A stretch of 13,198 nt of DNA from Clostridiales bacterium (GCA_018374635.1 JAHAEW010000085.1:1-13198); one strand, 5' to 3'. Shown: positions 1-5,992, counted from the stretch's first letter. The notes: generated from the sequence alone by a model not told the origin. A program made the numbers and translations.

Positions 1-1008
1 GCCATGTACCGGGACCAACTGAAGGACTACTACGGCGGGGACGGCGTGGGCATCCGGGGGACCTCAGACGCCATCTGCCGGGAACACGGGCTGTCCATTA
101 TTGAGCCCAGTGAGCCCCTGGGCGGCCCGGTGAGCCGGGCCGAGTGGGAGGCGGCCAGACAGGGCAAGGCCACCGTGCGGGACCTGATCCGTCAGGACGT
201 GGACGAGGCCATCCGGCAAGCCTACACCTACCAGTCCTTCCTCAGCCAACTGCGGCGGATGGGGTATCGGGTAAAAACCGGCCCCAGGGTCAAGCACACC
301 GCTATCCTTCCCCCCGGTGGGAAAGGGTATATCCGTCTGGACAGCCTGAAAGACGGCTATACCGAGGCGGACATACAGGCCCGGCTTGCGGCCGTCCGCT
401 CCGGCGAGGCCCCGCCGGACACTCCCCCCACTACTTTTTCCCGTCTGCTGGAGCCGGGCCGCCGGTATCGGGTGCGGGGTGGGATGCCCCGCCGCCCAAG
501 GAAACTCACGGGCTTTCAAGCCCTCTGCTTCCAATACCTCTGCCTGCTGGGGGCATACCCGAAACGCCGTCCGGGAAACCGGGCGGCGTTCTCCATGCGG
601 GAGGAGCTGCTGAAACTGGACCGCTATCAGGAGCAATTCCGTTATCTCCGTAAAAACCGCATCGAGACAGCGGCCCAGCTCTCCATGCAGTATGACGCGA
701 TACAGGCGGAGATAGACGCCCTCACGGAACGGCGCGGGCAGTTATACCGGCAGAAACGGCGGGGAGACGGAGGCGGGGAAATCCAGACGGAGATCGAACA
801 AATCACCACACACCTGCGGGCGCTGCGCCGGGACTTGAAGCTATGCGCCCGCATCGAGGGCGACATCCCCAAGGTCCGGGCGGCGGTGGAAGCCCAGCGC
901 CCAGACCATGCAAGGAGGCGTCCTTATGAAAAAACTGCTCCACGCGGACCTGACCGCCATTCTGGGATTGATACCGCTCTATCAGCCCACCGAGGCAGGG
1001 AGCATTGA
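1..1008 (+). CDS. Relaxase/mobilization nuclease, VirD2/MobP-type, C-terminal part (5' truncated)
   Basis: This is the C-terminal 335 residues of a conjugative relaxase, the enzyme that nicks the element at oriT and pilots the strand into the recipient. The frame is open from base 1, so the N-terminal catalytic domain (Tyr and His triad) lies upstream of the window. Visible marks are the segment DAICREHGLSIIE at about residues 22-34, which matches the region after the nuclease domain in Clostridial ICE relaxases, the LTGFQALCFQYLCLLG segment at about 168-183, and a Lys/Arg/Glu-rich probable coiled coil at about 205-285 (KLDRYQEQ, then MQYDAIQAEIDALTERR). The last 27 codons overlap the next gene, whose start lies at 926. 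That tail (RRRPYEKTAPRG) is basic and looks unlike the rest, so the end may have been extended by loss of an earlier stop. Assignment is by family resemblance in the C-terminal region only. Confidence 0.8.
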   Translation, partial: AMYRDQLKDYYGGDGVGIRGTSDAICREHGLSIIEPSEPLGGPVSRAEWEAARQGKATVRDLIRQDVDEAIRQAYTYQSFLSQLRRMGYRVKTGPRVKHTAILPPGGKGYIRLDSLKDGYTEADIQARLAAVRSGEAPPDTPPTTFSRLLEPGRRYRVRGGMPRRPRKLTGFQALCFQYLCLLGAYPKRRPGNRAAFSMREELLKLDRYQEQFRYLRKNRIETAAQLSMQYDAIQAEIDALTERRGQLYRQKRRGDGGGEIQTEIEQITTHLRALRRDLKLCARIEGDIPKVRAAVEAQRPDHARRRPYEKTAPRGPDRHSGIDTALSAHRGREH

Positions 1009-1390
1009 ATTGGATCTGCTCAAACTGCAACAGGGCGGCGCGGCGGACTATCTGTTTCTGGCCCGGCGTGAGAGGTCCTGGCTGTTTGACCCGCCCCGTG
1101 TCTATGAGCCGGGCAGTTATGAAAATCTGTGCTGGCTGGCCTTTCAGAACCGGGCTGGGTGGCCGGTGCTCGCCCTGTTCCTCCATGTGGAGAAGTTTGT
1201 GGGCGGACGGCCCTGGGGGAGCGTGACCCTGCTGGACTACCGGGAGGCGGCCCGCGACGCGGAGACGTTTTCCGCCCTTGCCGGGCCCCAGCGGGAGCGG
1301 CACTTGAAGCTGATGAGAAAGCGGTATCTCCAAAAAGTTCAGTATTGTTCCATTCTGGAGGTCATTCAATATTTGAAAACCGGGAGGTGA
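926..1390 (+). CDS. Conserved-looking small ICE protein of unknown function (154 aa)
   Basis: I do not recognise this protein. The start is set at 926 (MKKLLHADLTAI) because AAGGAGG lies at 912-918, 7 nt before the ATG; an in-frame ATG at 908 precedes that site and is unlikely. The protein is soluble in appearance: no signal peptide and no clear membrane span, but aromatic-rich segments (SWLFDPPRVYEPGSYENL; WPVLALFLHVEKFVGG) and a basic C-terminus (LMRKRYLQKVQYCSILEVIQYLKTGR broken into two basic/hydrophobic stretches). It begins inside the 3' end of the relaxase gene (83 nt overlap) and its stop lies only 5 nt before the PcfB-family start, so the three are probably translated from one mRNA. 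That position suggests an accessory role in DNA processing or transfer; this is context only. Confidence 0.7.
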   Translation: MKKLLHADLTAILGLIPLYQPTEAGSIELDLLKLQQGGAADYLFLARRERSWLFDPPRVYEPGSYENLCWLAFQNRAGWPVLALFLHVEKFVGGRPWGSVTLLDYREAARDAETFSALAGPQRERHLKLMRKRYLQKVQYCSILEVIQYLKTGR

Positions 1391-1395
1391 AGAAG

Positions 1396-2013
1396 ATGGA
1401 TAACAGCGGTGAAGTGGCCGACCTGATGGTAAAGGAGAGCATCCAGCTCACCGAGGCTGCTGTTAAAATGCTGGCGGCTGGGAGCAAAAACCTGGCCGCC
1501 TTTCTGATGGCCCTGTCCCAAAACAACAAAAAACTCTACGGCAAGGCCAACATGGCCCGGCTGCTTCAAACGGGCCGGGAACTCAAGACCTTTCACATCA
1601 AAGAGAGCGACCTGGAGGACTTCCGGGCCTACGCCAAGAAAAATGTGCTGTTCTCCGTGATTAAAGACACACGTTCCACCAGCGGGATCGTGGACCTTGT
1701 GACCAATGTGGACTATGTGCCGCTGGTCAACCACTACCTGGAACAGAGGAGCTACCCGGCCCCCGCCCAGGAACAGGAGGAAGAAGCGCCAAAAAAAGCC
1801 GCCCCCCGCGTTCGGCCCGAACACTCCTCACCACAGCGCGGGAGTGGCTCGACAGCCAGGCAGACGAGGAGTACGGATATGAGGACGACGGAGACTACTG
1901 AGAAACCATCCGTCAAGTCCCGCCTGGAGGCCCTGCGGGCGGCGTCGGAAGGGATGCGGGAGCCCGGCAGGGCCCCGCAGGCCAAGGGAAAAACCGTACC
2001 AAAATCAAGATGA
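1396..2013 (+). CDS. pcfB: PcfB family protein (DUF3801), conjugation accessory
   Basis: The 205-residue protein resembles PcfB/DUF3801 proteins, which accompany the VirD4/PcfC coupling protein in Gram-positive conjugation systems and are thought to help form the relaxosome. The core is about residues 10-120: VKESIQLTEAAVKMLAAGSKNLAAFL, split here as a helical segment, then LLQTGRELKTFHIKESDLEDF, then SGIVDLVTNVDYVPLVNHYLE. A low-complexity linker rich in Glu, Ser, Thr and Arg (about 120-170) leads to the typical basic tail KPSVKSRLEALRAASEG. The start at 1396 follows GGGAGG (1382-1387). An A7 tract at 1791-1797 forms a slippery A AAA AAA in this frame, and the -1 frame stays open to 1901 with better-looking codons than the linker; see findings. 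Unusually, the VirD4 gene is not next door but about 10 kb downstream. Confidence 0.8.
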   Translation: MDNSGEVADLMVKESIQLTEAAVKMLAAGSKNLAAFLMALSQNNKKLYGKANMARLLQTGRELKTFHIKESDLEDFRAYAKKNVLFSVIKDTRSTSGIVDLVTNVDYVPLVNHYLEQRSYPAPAQEQEEEAPKKAAPRVRPEHSSPQRGSGSTARQTRSTDMRTTETTEKPSVKSRLEALRAASEGMREPGRAPQAKGKTVPKSR

Positions 2014-2037
2014 ATATATCTTAGGAGGAACATCATT

Positions 2038-2904
2038 ATGGCAAATCTGGAAGCGATCATCGCGGAAAAGTCCCAGCAGGACAACCAATGGAGGGCGGAA
2101 ATGCAGGCGGACCGGGAGAACACCATCGCCATGCAAGACGCCGGAGTGGAGGAGATCACCAGCAGCCCGGAACTGTATGTGAAGTACCTGGATATGCAGG
2201 GGGATAACCCCACATACAGCGCGGGCAATATCGCCCTGGTCATGTTTCAGGACCCGGAGGCCACCGTATTCGGTACGGCGGAACGGTGGAAAACCCTGAA
2301 TCGGGGCGTGATAGACCAGGAGCGAAGCAAGGGAGTCAAAATTTTTGCCCGGAATACCCTGGGCCGGGGGTATCGCCTCACGGACGCCTATGACATCCGC
2401 CAGACCCAGGGGCGTGACCTGAAAAAGGTCCAGTTGAAGGATGACAGCAAGGAAATGAGCATCGCCCTGCGCGCCATCCTCAATTACTCCGTTGTTCCCG
2501 TGGCCACCGACCACGACCTGCCCGTGGCCGCCTACTATGACAGCAAAAATATGGAGCTGGCCGTCAATCCCGCTTTCTCAGACAGCGAGGCATTTGCGGC
2601 CATCGCCGCTGAGGTGGCCCACTCCCGCATCCACGCCAAGGGGGCCAACCCAAACTATGACCATGAGGAGGTGGACCTGGACGCCCAGAGCATTTCCTAT
2701 ATCCTGTGCCGCCAGTTTGGCATCAAGCGGGACACGCCGGACCTGTCCCGCCTGGAGGAGCTGTACGAGGGCTGGGACCCCCAGCAGCGGCGGAGCGCCC
2801 TGGATCAGATCCAGGGGATGAGCAAGCAGTTCGGCGGCTCCATTGAACGGAACATCACCCCCCAGCAGAGAAGCCGCATCCCGCCCCAGCGCCAGAGCCG
2901 GTAA
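2038..2904 (+). CDS. ArdC-like protein with degenerate zinc-peptidase motif
   Basis: This 288-residue protein looks like ArdC-type antirestriction/ssDNA-binding proteins carried by conjugative elements. The segment at about residues 58-125 (AGNIALVMFQDPEATVFGTAERWK, written here as one N-terminal block, then KGVKIFARNTLGRGY) corresponds to the ArdC N-terminal domain, which binds single-stranded DNA in studied members. The C-terminal half corresponds to a gluzincin-like domain, but the expected HExxH reads A191-E192-V-A-H195, with H199 and E210/E211 further on, so the first metal ligand is missing. The start at 2038 follows TTAGGAGG (2021-2028), 24 nt after the PcfB stop. It is the last gene before a strongly structured, gene-free stretch. 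Its likely job is to protect or handle transferred DNA; peptidase activity is doubtful. Confidence 0.65.
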   Translation: MANLEAIIAEKSQQDNQWRAEMQADRENTIAMQDAGVEEITSSPELYVKYLDMQGDNPTYSAGNIALVMFQDPEATVFGTAERWKTLNRGVIDQERSKGVKIFARNTLGRGYRLTDAYDIRQTQGRDLKKVQLKDDSKEMSIALRAILNYSVVPVATDHDLPVAAYYDSKNMELAVNPAFSDSEAFAAIAAEVAHSRIHAKGANPNYDHEEVDLDAQSISYILCRQFGIKRDTPDLSRLEELYEGWDPQQRRSALDQIQGMSKQFGGSIERNITPQQRSRIPPQRQSR

Positions 2905-2916
2905 GGCCGCAGACCG

Positions 2917-3075
2917 GGGGCGTCTCCCCGTGGGGGAGACTAATCCGCCCGCCGTCCCCCGTCAAGGCCGGGCGATTGCCATGCAATCGCCCGCGAGCCG
3001 CCCAGTCTGCGGACTGGGCGGGCCTTGACCGGGGCCGTCCGCCGGATTATGCGGTCTCCAAGGGGAGGACGCCCC
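2917..3075. ncRNA. Candidate large multibranched structured element (RNA or single-stranded DNA origin)
   Basis: Nested complementary arms enclose two apical hairpins. Outer arm: 2917-2924 with 3068-3075 (GGGGCGTC/GACGCCCC), extendable by 2925-2929 with 3062-3066. Next: 2935-2940 with 3054-3059 (GGAGAC/GTCTCC) and 2941-2947 with 3043-3049 (TAATCCG/CGGATTA). Inner: 2956-2959 with 3031-3034 and 2961-2969 with 3021-3029 (GTCAAGGCC/GGCCTTGAC). Apical hairpin 1: 2970-2979 with 2983-2992 (GGGCGATTGC/GCAATCGCCC, loop CAT). Apical hairpin 2: 2998-3007 with 3012-3021 (CCGCCCAGTC/GACTGGGCGG, loop TGCG). An alternative local hairpin, 2922-2929 with 2933-2940, competes with the outer arms, so two conformations are possible. 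Whether it acts as RNA, as a single-strand origin or other ssDNA signal, or as a dispersed palindromic repeat cannot be told from one copy. Confidence 0.5.
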
Positions 3076-3099
3076 AAAAGCCGCCTGACGGCGGCTTTT
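3076..3099 (+). terminator. Rho-independent terminator-like hairpin, possibly bidirectional
   Basis: AAAAGCCGCC (3076-3085) and GGCGGCTTTT (3090-3099) form a perfect 10-bp stem around the loop TGAC. The GC stem with A4 before and T4 after could stop transcription in either direction. It would close the relaxase to ArdC-like gene cluster and shield it from the fic unit. Confidence 0.6.
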
Positions 3100-3157
3100 G
3101 CCAGTGTGGGGAACGGGTGCGTCTGTCGCCGCCTCTCCGCAGGCGGGGCGCGCCGTT

Positions 3158-3188
3158 CAAAAGTCCCCTCAATTTGAGGGGACTTTTG
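3158..3188. repeat. Palindromic hairpin family, copy 1 (upstream of fic)
   Basis: A perfect 15-bp inverted repeat (3158-3172 with 3174-3188) surrounds a single central T at 3173. It contains the family core CCCTCAATTTGAGGG. It ends in TTTTG with no longer T-tract, so it would be a weak terminator on its own. The 27 bases 3161-3187 recur exactly at 4068-4094 on the far side of the fic gene. Confidence 0.75.
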
Positions 3189-3204
3189 GCCCCCAGGTTT
3201 CCCG

Positions 3205-3233
3205 TTGCCTGTTTCCGCTCCCCATGATATAAT
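3205..3233 (+). promoter_or_regulatory. Sigma-A promoter for the fic gene, extended -10
   Basis: The -35 box is TTGCCT (3205-3210) and the -10 box is a consensus TATAAT (3228-3233), with 17 bases between them. A TG at 3225-3226, one base before the -10 box, makes it an extended -10 promoter. Transcription should start near 3240, giving a leader of about 28 nt. This is the best promoter in the window. Confidence 0.8.
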
Positions 3234-3267
3234 ATTTTTGAACTTTCTCTCAAAGGCAGGTGACTGT

Positions 3268-4062
3268 ATGAGCGGCAACGCTTTATTAGAGCGTATCGAC
3301 GCATACGCCCAGGCGATCCGGGAGCGCCGCCCCCTCACCACGGACGAGGTGAAGGAACTGGACGCCTATTTCCGCATCGGCATGACCTATACCTCCAACG
3401 CCCTGGAGGGTAATTCCCTCACCCTCTCCGAGACCAAGGTGCTCCTGGAGGACGGTATCACCGTGGGCGGCAAGCCCATCCGGGACTGCTACGAGGCCAC
3501 CGGCCACGCCAGGGCCTATGACTATATGCTGGAGACCGCCAGGGGCGGGCCCCTGCAATTCCGGGAGGAGGATATACTCCGCCTGCACGCCCTGTTCTAC
3601 GGCGGCATTGACCCGGAGCACGCCGGACGCTACCGGGAAGGCCAGGTGTTCATCACCGGCACGGAATATGTCCCACCCACGGCGGAGGAGGTGCCTGGCC
3701 TTATGGCCGGGCTGGTGGAGGAGCTGAACAAACGGAGGGACGCCATGCACCCGGTCCTGCTGGCCGCCTACGCCCACCGGAGGCTGGTGGATATTCACCC
3801 CTTCCAGGACGGCAACGGGCGCACCGCCCGGCTCCTGATGAATCTGATCCTGGTGAACAGGGGCTACTGTGTGGTCTCCATCCCGCCCATCCTGCGCCAT
3901 GACTACATTACCGCGCTCCAGCAGGCCCAGCGGGCCCAAGGCCCCAGCGACACCGCCTTTATCAGACTTATTTGTGAGTGTGAACTGGAGGCCCAGAAGG
4001 ACTACTGCCGGATGTTCCGCATCAAACTCCCGGAGCGGAGGAAAGACGCCCCGGAGCGATAA
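3268..4062 (+). CDS. Fic-domain protein (predicted AMP transferase, class II, self-inhibited)
   Basis: The 264-residue protein carries the Fic signature HPFQDGNGRTAR at residues 177-188. H177 is the catalytic base, D181 the metal-binding position, and G182-N183-G184 with R185/R188 bind nucleotide phosphates; such enzymes usually transfer AMP from ATP to Ser, Thr or Tyr of a target protein. An N-terminal inhibitory-helix motif (S/T)xxxE(G/N) is present as S43-NAL-E47-G48, which by family knowledge places it in class II, where the Glu blocks ATP binding until released. The flap segment VFITGTEYVPP lies just before the Fic core. The start at 3268 follows GCAGGTGA (3256-3263) and the promoter at 3205-3233. 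It appears to be a single-gene unit: hairpin 3158-3188 lies upstream and two tandem hairpins follow. No separate antitoxin gene is visible. Target and role (host modulation, defence or regulation of the element) are unknown. Confidence 0.88.
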   Translation: MSGNALLERIDAYAQAIRERRPLTTDEVKELDAYFRIGMTYTSNALEGNSLTLSETKVLLEDGITVGGKPIRDCYEATGHARAYDYMLETARGGPLQFREEDILRLHALFYGGIDPEHAGRYREGQVFITGTEYVPPTAEEVPGLMAGLVEELNKRRDAMHPVLLAAYAHRRLVDIHPFQDGNGRTARLLMNLILVNRGYCVVSIPPILRHDYITALQQAQRAQGPSDTAFIRLICECELEAQKDYCRMFRIKLPERRKDAPER

Positions 4063-4067
4063 CCCGT

Positions 4068-4096
4068 AAGTCCCCTCAATTTGAGGGGACTTTTTT
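4068..4096 (+). terminator. Palindromic hairpin family, copy 2: fic terminator
   Basis: A 12-bp perfect stem (4068-4079 with 4081-4092, central T at 4080) containing CCCTCAATTTGAGGG is followed by a T6 run (4091-4096). It begins 6 nt after the fic stop and has the form of a good intrinsic terminator. It is identical over 27 bases to copy 1. Confidence 0.75.
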
Positions 4097-4100
4097 CTTT

Positions 4101-4147
4101 GCCCGGAAACTCCCATCAATTTGAGGGAAGTTTTCGGGCCATTTTTT
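4101..4147 (+). terminator. Palindromic hairpin family, copy 3: tandem terminator
   Basis: The arms 4101-4119 and 4121-4139 pair through GCCCG/CGGGC and the family core, here altered to CCCATCAATTTGAGGG, with one G-U wobble near the base and small bulges. A T6 run (4142-4147) follows. It sits 5 nt after copy 2 and 20 nt before the next gene, so it stands directly in the path of any transcript entering the surface-protein cassette from upstream. Confidence 0.65.
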
Positions 4148-4167
4148 GATTGAAGGAGTTGACCCAC

Positions 4168-5076
4168 ATGAAGAAACGCGCCGCGCCCCTGTTTCTGGCG
4201 GTGCTGACCGCCTGTGCCCTGGCCTGCCCGGCGCTGGCCGCCGAGGCGCCCTCTCCCGAAGCCACCCCCTCCGTACTTTACCCAGTAGAGGTTTTGGAGT
4301 ACACGGAGGGAGACCGGGCCGAGCCCAGGATCAGCAAGACCTACGAACTCTCTCCTATGGATGATCCGGCCCTCATCCCCACCGGGGACTTTGAGCGGTC
4401 CGGCTGCCTCTATACCCTGCTGGATATTGTCAAGGAGGACCAGACGGAGACGGACAGCAAGTATTACACCGAAACCGTGACCCTGGACAGCAAGAGCAAG
4501 GACATGGAGGAGATCATGCCCCTGCTGGCCGCCACCTGTGAGGCCGTCACGGAGGACGGCTATACCGGCCTCCTCACCCTGGACACCGCCAGTATCCAGG
4601 TGGAGGCGTCCGGCTATGCCACGTCCACCCGGAACGTCTCCGCCACCCGCAGTTATCCCAATCTCTCCGAGGCGGATGTGTCCCTGGTGCCCAAGTCTAT
4701 TGAGGACAGCGGGCGCACCCTCACCCTGGCGGATGTTCAATGGCAGGAGGCCGGGGGCTTCTACAACGCCGCCGCCACCTATACCGGCACCGCTTCCAGC
4801 AAATACGCCACCGGCTACACCGTCACGGCGGACTACGCCGGAGAAGTGACCAAGACTACCAGCGGGACCGTGCTCTATACCGCCGTTTTCGGCCTGGCAG
4901 AGGAGCAGGAGGCCGTAACCGCTATCCCACAGCCTGCCGCGGAGGGCGGCGGCTTTGACTGGCGCTGGCTGCTGGTCCTGCCCGCCGGGGCGGGCGTTGT
5001 CGGCCTGGTATTCCTGGGCCGCTTCCTGCTTCAAAAGTACAAATCCAAGAAAGAGTGGAAGGAGTACAACAAATGA
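4168..5076 (+). CDS. Exported, C-terminally membrane-anchored surface protein of unknown family
   Basis: I do not recognise the family. The 302-residue protein starts at 4168 after AAGGAG (4153-4158) with a signal peptide (KKR, hydrophobic core to about residue 22, probable cleavage after PALA at 24). The exterior part, about 25-265, is rich in Thr, Ser, Asp and Glu and looks beta-rich. The C-terminus has one transmembrane span at about 267-288 (WLLVLPAGAGVVGLVFLG, then RFLL) and a Lys-rich cytoplasmic tail (QKYKSKKEWKEYNK). It has no LPXTG motif, so it is held by the membrane span rather than by a sortase. The stop overlaps the sortase start as ATGA (5073-5076), which implies translational coupling. 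By context it could be a pilus base, assembly partner or anchor for the giant pilin; this is inference. Confidence 0.75.
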   Translation: MKKRAAPLFLAVLTACALACPALAAEAPSPEATPSVLYPVEVLEYTEGDRAEPRISKTYELSPMDDPALIPTGDFERSGCLYTLLDIVKEDQTETDSKYYTETVTLDSKSKDMEEIMPLLAATCEAVTEDGYTGLLTLDTASIQVEASGYATSTRNVSATRSYPNLSEADVSLVPKSIEDSGRTLTLADVQWQEAGGFYNAAATYTGTASSKYATGYTVTADYAGEVTKTTSGTVLYTAVFGLAEEQEAVTAIPQPAAEGGGFDWRWLLVLPAGAGVVGLVFLGRFLLQKYKSKKEWKEYNK

Positions 5077-5840
5077 GGCTGAAAACCCTTTGTCTGGCTG
5101 CCCTCATACTGGCGGTCGTCTGCGTCACCCCGGCCAGCGCCCTGGAATACACCATGGACGCCCCGGACGATTACCTGTTTGCCCGGCCCACCAGCGATAC
5201 CACCATCTATGAGCATGAGGACCCCAACGTGGACCGGAGCAAAAATACAGCCCTGATCCCGCCCGGCTTCGGCACACCCACCAGTTACCTCCCCGGCTCC
5301 GGCACAGCCCTGACCCCTAATCTGGTCCCCGGAGCCCTGGACGGCGGCGGTTTGGTCTCCCAAGTGGGGAGTGTCACATACCCTGCCGTTGATACGGGCT
5401 CCGGCTGGACCGGGACTACCGCCACAGGCTGGACGGATGTGACCAGCGATCTCTATTACTCCGGCGGGCACCTGGGCACCCTCAAAATTCCCGCCATCGG
5501 TTTGAGCGTCAAGGTTTACGAGGGCACGGGCAGCAAGACCTTAGCCAAGGGCGCGGGCCACTTCGAGGACACCAGCCTGTGGGATGGAAACTGCTGCATC
5601 GCCGCGCACAACCGCGGCGTGAACAACCACTTCGGGAAGCTCCACACCCTGGAACCGGGCGACACCATCACCTGGACTACCAAGCTGGGCACACGGACTT
5701 ATGAGGTGGTCAGCGTCCAGAAGGTGAAGGAGACCGACACCAGCGGTACCGCCGCCACCAGCGATAACCGGCTCACACTTTTTACCTGTGTCCGGGACCA
5801 GCGGGACTACCGCTGGATGGTCCAGGCCGTGGAGGCTTGA
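5073..5840 (+). CDS. Secreted sortase, class D-like
   Basis: The 255-residue protein is a sortase, a transpeptidase that cleaves LPXTG-type signals and joins surface proteins to each other or to the wall. The catalytic set is present: H179 in AAHNRG, C239 in LTLFTC, and R247 (eight residues later, in RDYRW). The domain covers about 135-255, opening with LGTLKIPAIGLSVKVYEG. The class D-like label rests on overall motif style and is tentative. The N-terminus is a signal sequence (about 1-23, ending TPASA), which may be cleaved or may stay as the only membrane anchor; there is no C-terminal span. Residues 24-130 form a Gly/Thr/Pro-rich linker. The start at 5073 overlaps the previous stop by 4 nt, with AAGGAG at 5059-5064. 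Its probable substrate is the neighbouring pilin ending in LPRTGY. Confidence 0.88.
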   Translation: MRLKTLCLAALILAVVCVTPASALEYTMDAPDDYLFARPTSDTTIYEHEDPNVDRSKNTALIPPGFGTPTSYLPGSGTALTPNLVPGALDGGGLVSQVGSVTYPAVDTGSGWTGTTATGWTDVTSDLYYSGGHLGTLKIPAIGLSVKVYEGTGSKTLAKGAGHFEDTSLWDGNCCIAAHNRGVNNHFGKLHTLEPGDTITWTTKLGTRTYEVVSVQKVKETDTSGTAATSDNRLTLFTCVRDQRDYRWMVQAVEA

Positions 5841-5889
5841 GGCGTCAAAATCTTCCCTCAATTTGAGGGGACTTTTGACGCCTTTTTTT
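5841..5889 (+). terminator. Palindromic hairpin family, copy 4: strong terminator after the sortase
   Basis: The arms 5841-5861 and 5863-5882 pair as GGCGTCAAAA/TTTTGACGCC at the base and as the CCCTCAA/TTGAGGG core at the tip, with one U-G wobble and a small internal loop between. A T7 tract (5883-5889) follows at once. It starts directly after the sortase stop and separates the two-gene unit from the pilin gene. Confidence 0.8.
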
Positions 5890-5916
5890 GTATCTTCAAT
5901 TTCCGTATTTTACATT
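5888..5916 (+). promoter_or_regulatory. Weak candidate promoter upstream of the pilin leader
   Basis: TTGTAT (5888-5893) and TACATT (5911-5916) are spaced by 17 bases in an AT-rich stretch unlike its surroundings. Both boxes are poor matches to the sigma-A consensus, and the first overlaps the terminator's T-tract. A promoter is wanted here because a strong terminator precedes the pilin gene, but this assignment is only a guess. Confidence 0.25.
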
Positions 5917-5935
5917 TTAAAAAGTCAATTTGATT

Positions 5936-5988
5936 GCGGAAGGAGGTGCTGATGTTTTCTGTGCCTCCTTCTGCCCATTTTTAGGAGG
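5936..5988 (+). promoter_or_regulatory. Candidate translational switch in the pilin leader (two SDs and one anti-SD)
   Basis: GCGGAAGGAGG (5936-5946) can pair with CCTCCTTCTGC (5964-5974), with one G-U wobble, hiding the Shine-Dalgarno of the leader ORF. The same CCTCCT (5964-5969) can instead pair with AGGAGG (5983-5988), the Shine-Dalgarno of the pilin gene. The two pairings exclude each other. The complementarity is plain in the sequence; the regulatory meaning is inferred. Confidence 0.45.
5952..5984 (+). CDS. Possible leader peptide of 10 residues ahead of the pilin
   Basis: An ATG at 5952 opens a short frame encoding MFSVPPSAHF, ending in TAG at 5982-5984. A near-perfect Shine-Dalgarno (GGAAGGAGGTG, 5938-5948) lies directly upstream, and the stop overlaps the TTAGGAGG that serves the pilin start at 5993. 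The arrangement fits a leader whose translation is coupled to, or competes with, the pilin. There is nothing to suggest the peptide itself has a function. Confidence 0.4.
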   Translation: MFSVPPSAHF

Positions 5989-5992
5989 CAAT

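Larger units (their letters stand above)
2905..3267 (+). other. Gene-free stretch with nested inverted repeats, terminator, hairpin and promoter
   Basis: No convincing gene lies here. Short GC-rich open frames on both strands are products of the palindromes. In order it holds a large nested fold (2917-3075), a terminator-like hairpin (3076-3099), a small GC hairpin (about 3127-3150, with CCGCCT at 3129-3134 facing AGGCGG at 3141-3146), the first copy of the CCCTCAATTTGAGGG hairpin family (3158-3188), and the fic promoter (3205-3233). Confidence 0.8.

Noticed and set aside
2970..3100. CRISPR array
   Set aside because: The repeats are inverted and nested, with no regular direct repeats or spacers.
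2843..3227. Short + strand open frames across the ArdC-like gene end and the gap
   Set aside because: They run through palindromes and terminator stems and have Pro/Arg/Gly-rich composition without ribosome binding sites.
3205..3267. TTG start at 3205 extending the Fic protein by 21 residues
   Set aside because: It lies at the promoter's own -35 box, so it would not be in the transcript; the ATG at 3268 has a suitable ribosome binding site.
3158..4096. Insertion sequence or transposon around fic
   Set aside because: The flanking identical repeats are themselves symmetric hairpins, no transposase is present and no target-site duplication was seen; recombination between terminator repeats is a simpler idea.
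3286..5034. 582-codon open frame on the - strand
   Set aside because: It lies opposite the Fic and surface-protein genes, which have recognisable motifs and good start sites. The translation is Gly/Val/Gln-rich low-complexity sequence as expected opposite GC-rich coding DNA.
5930..5992. TTG start at 5930 extending the pilin by 21 residues
   Set aside because: The extension would bury the clear signal peptide beginning at 5993, and AGGAGG at 5983-5988 supports the ATG at 5993.
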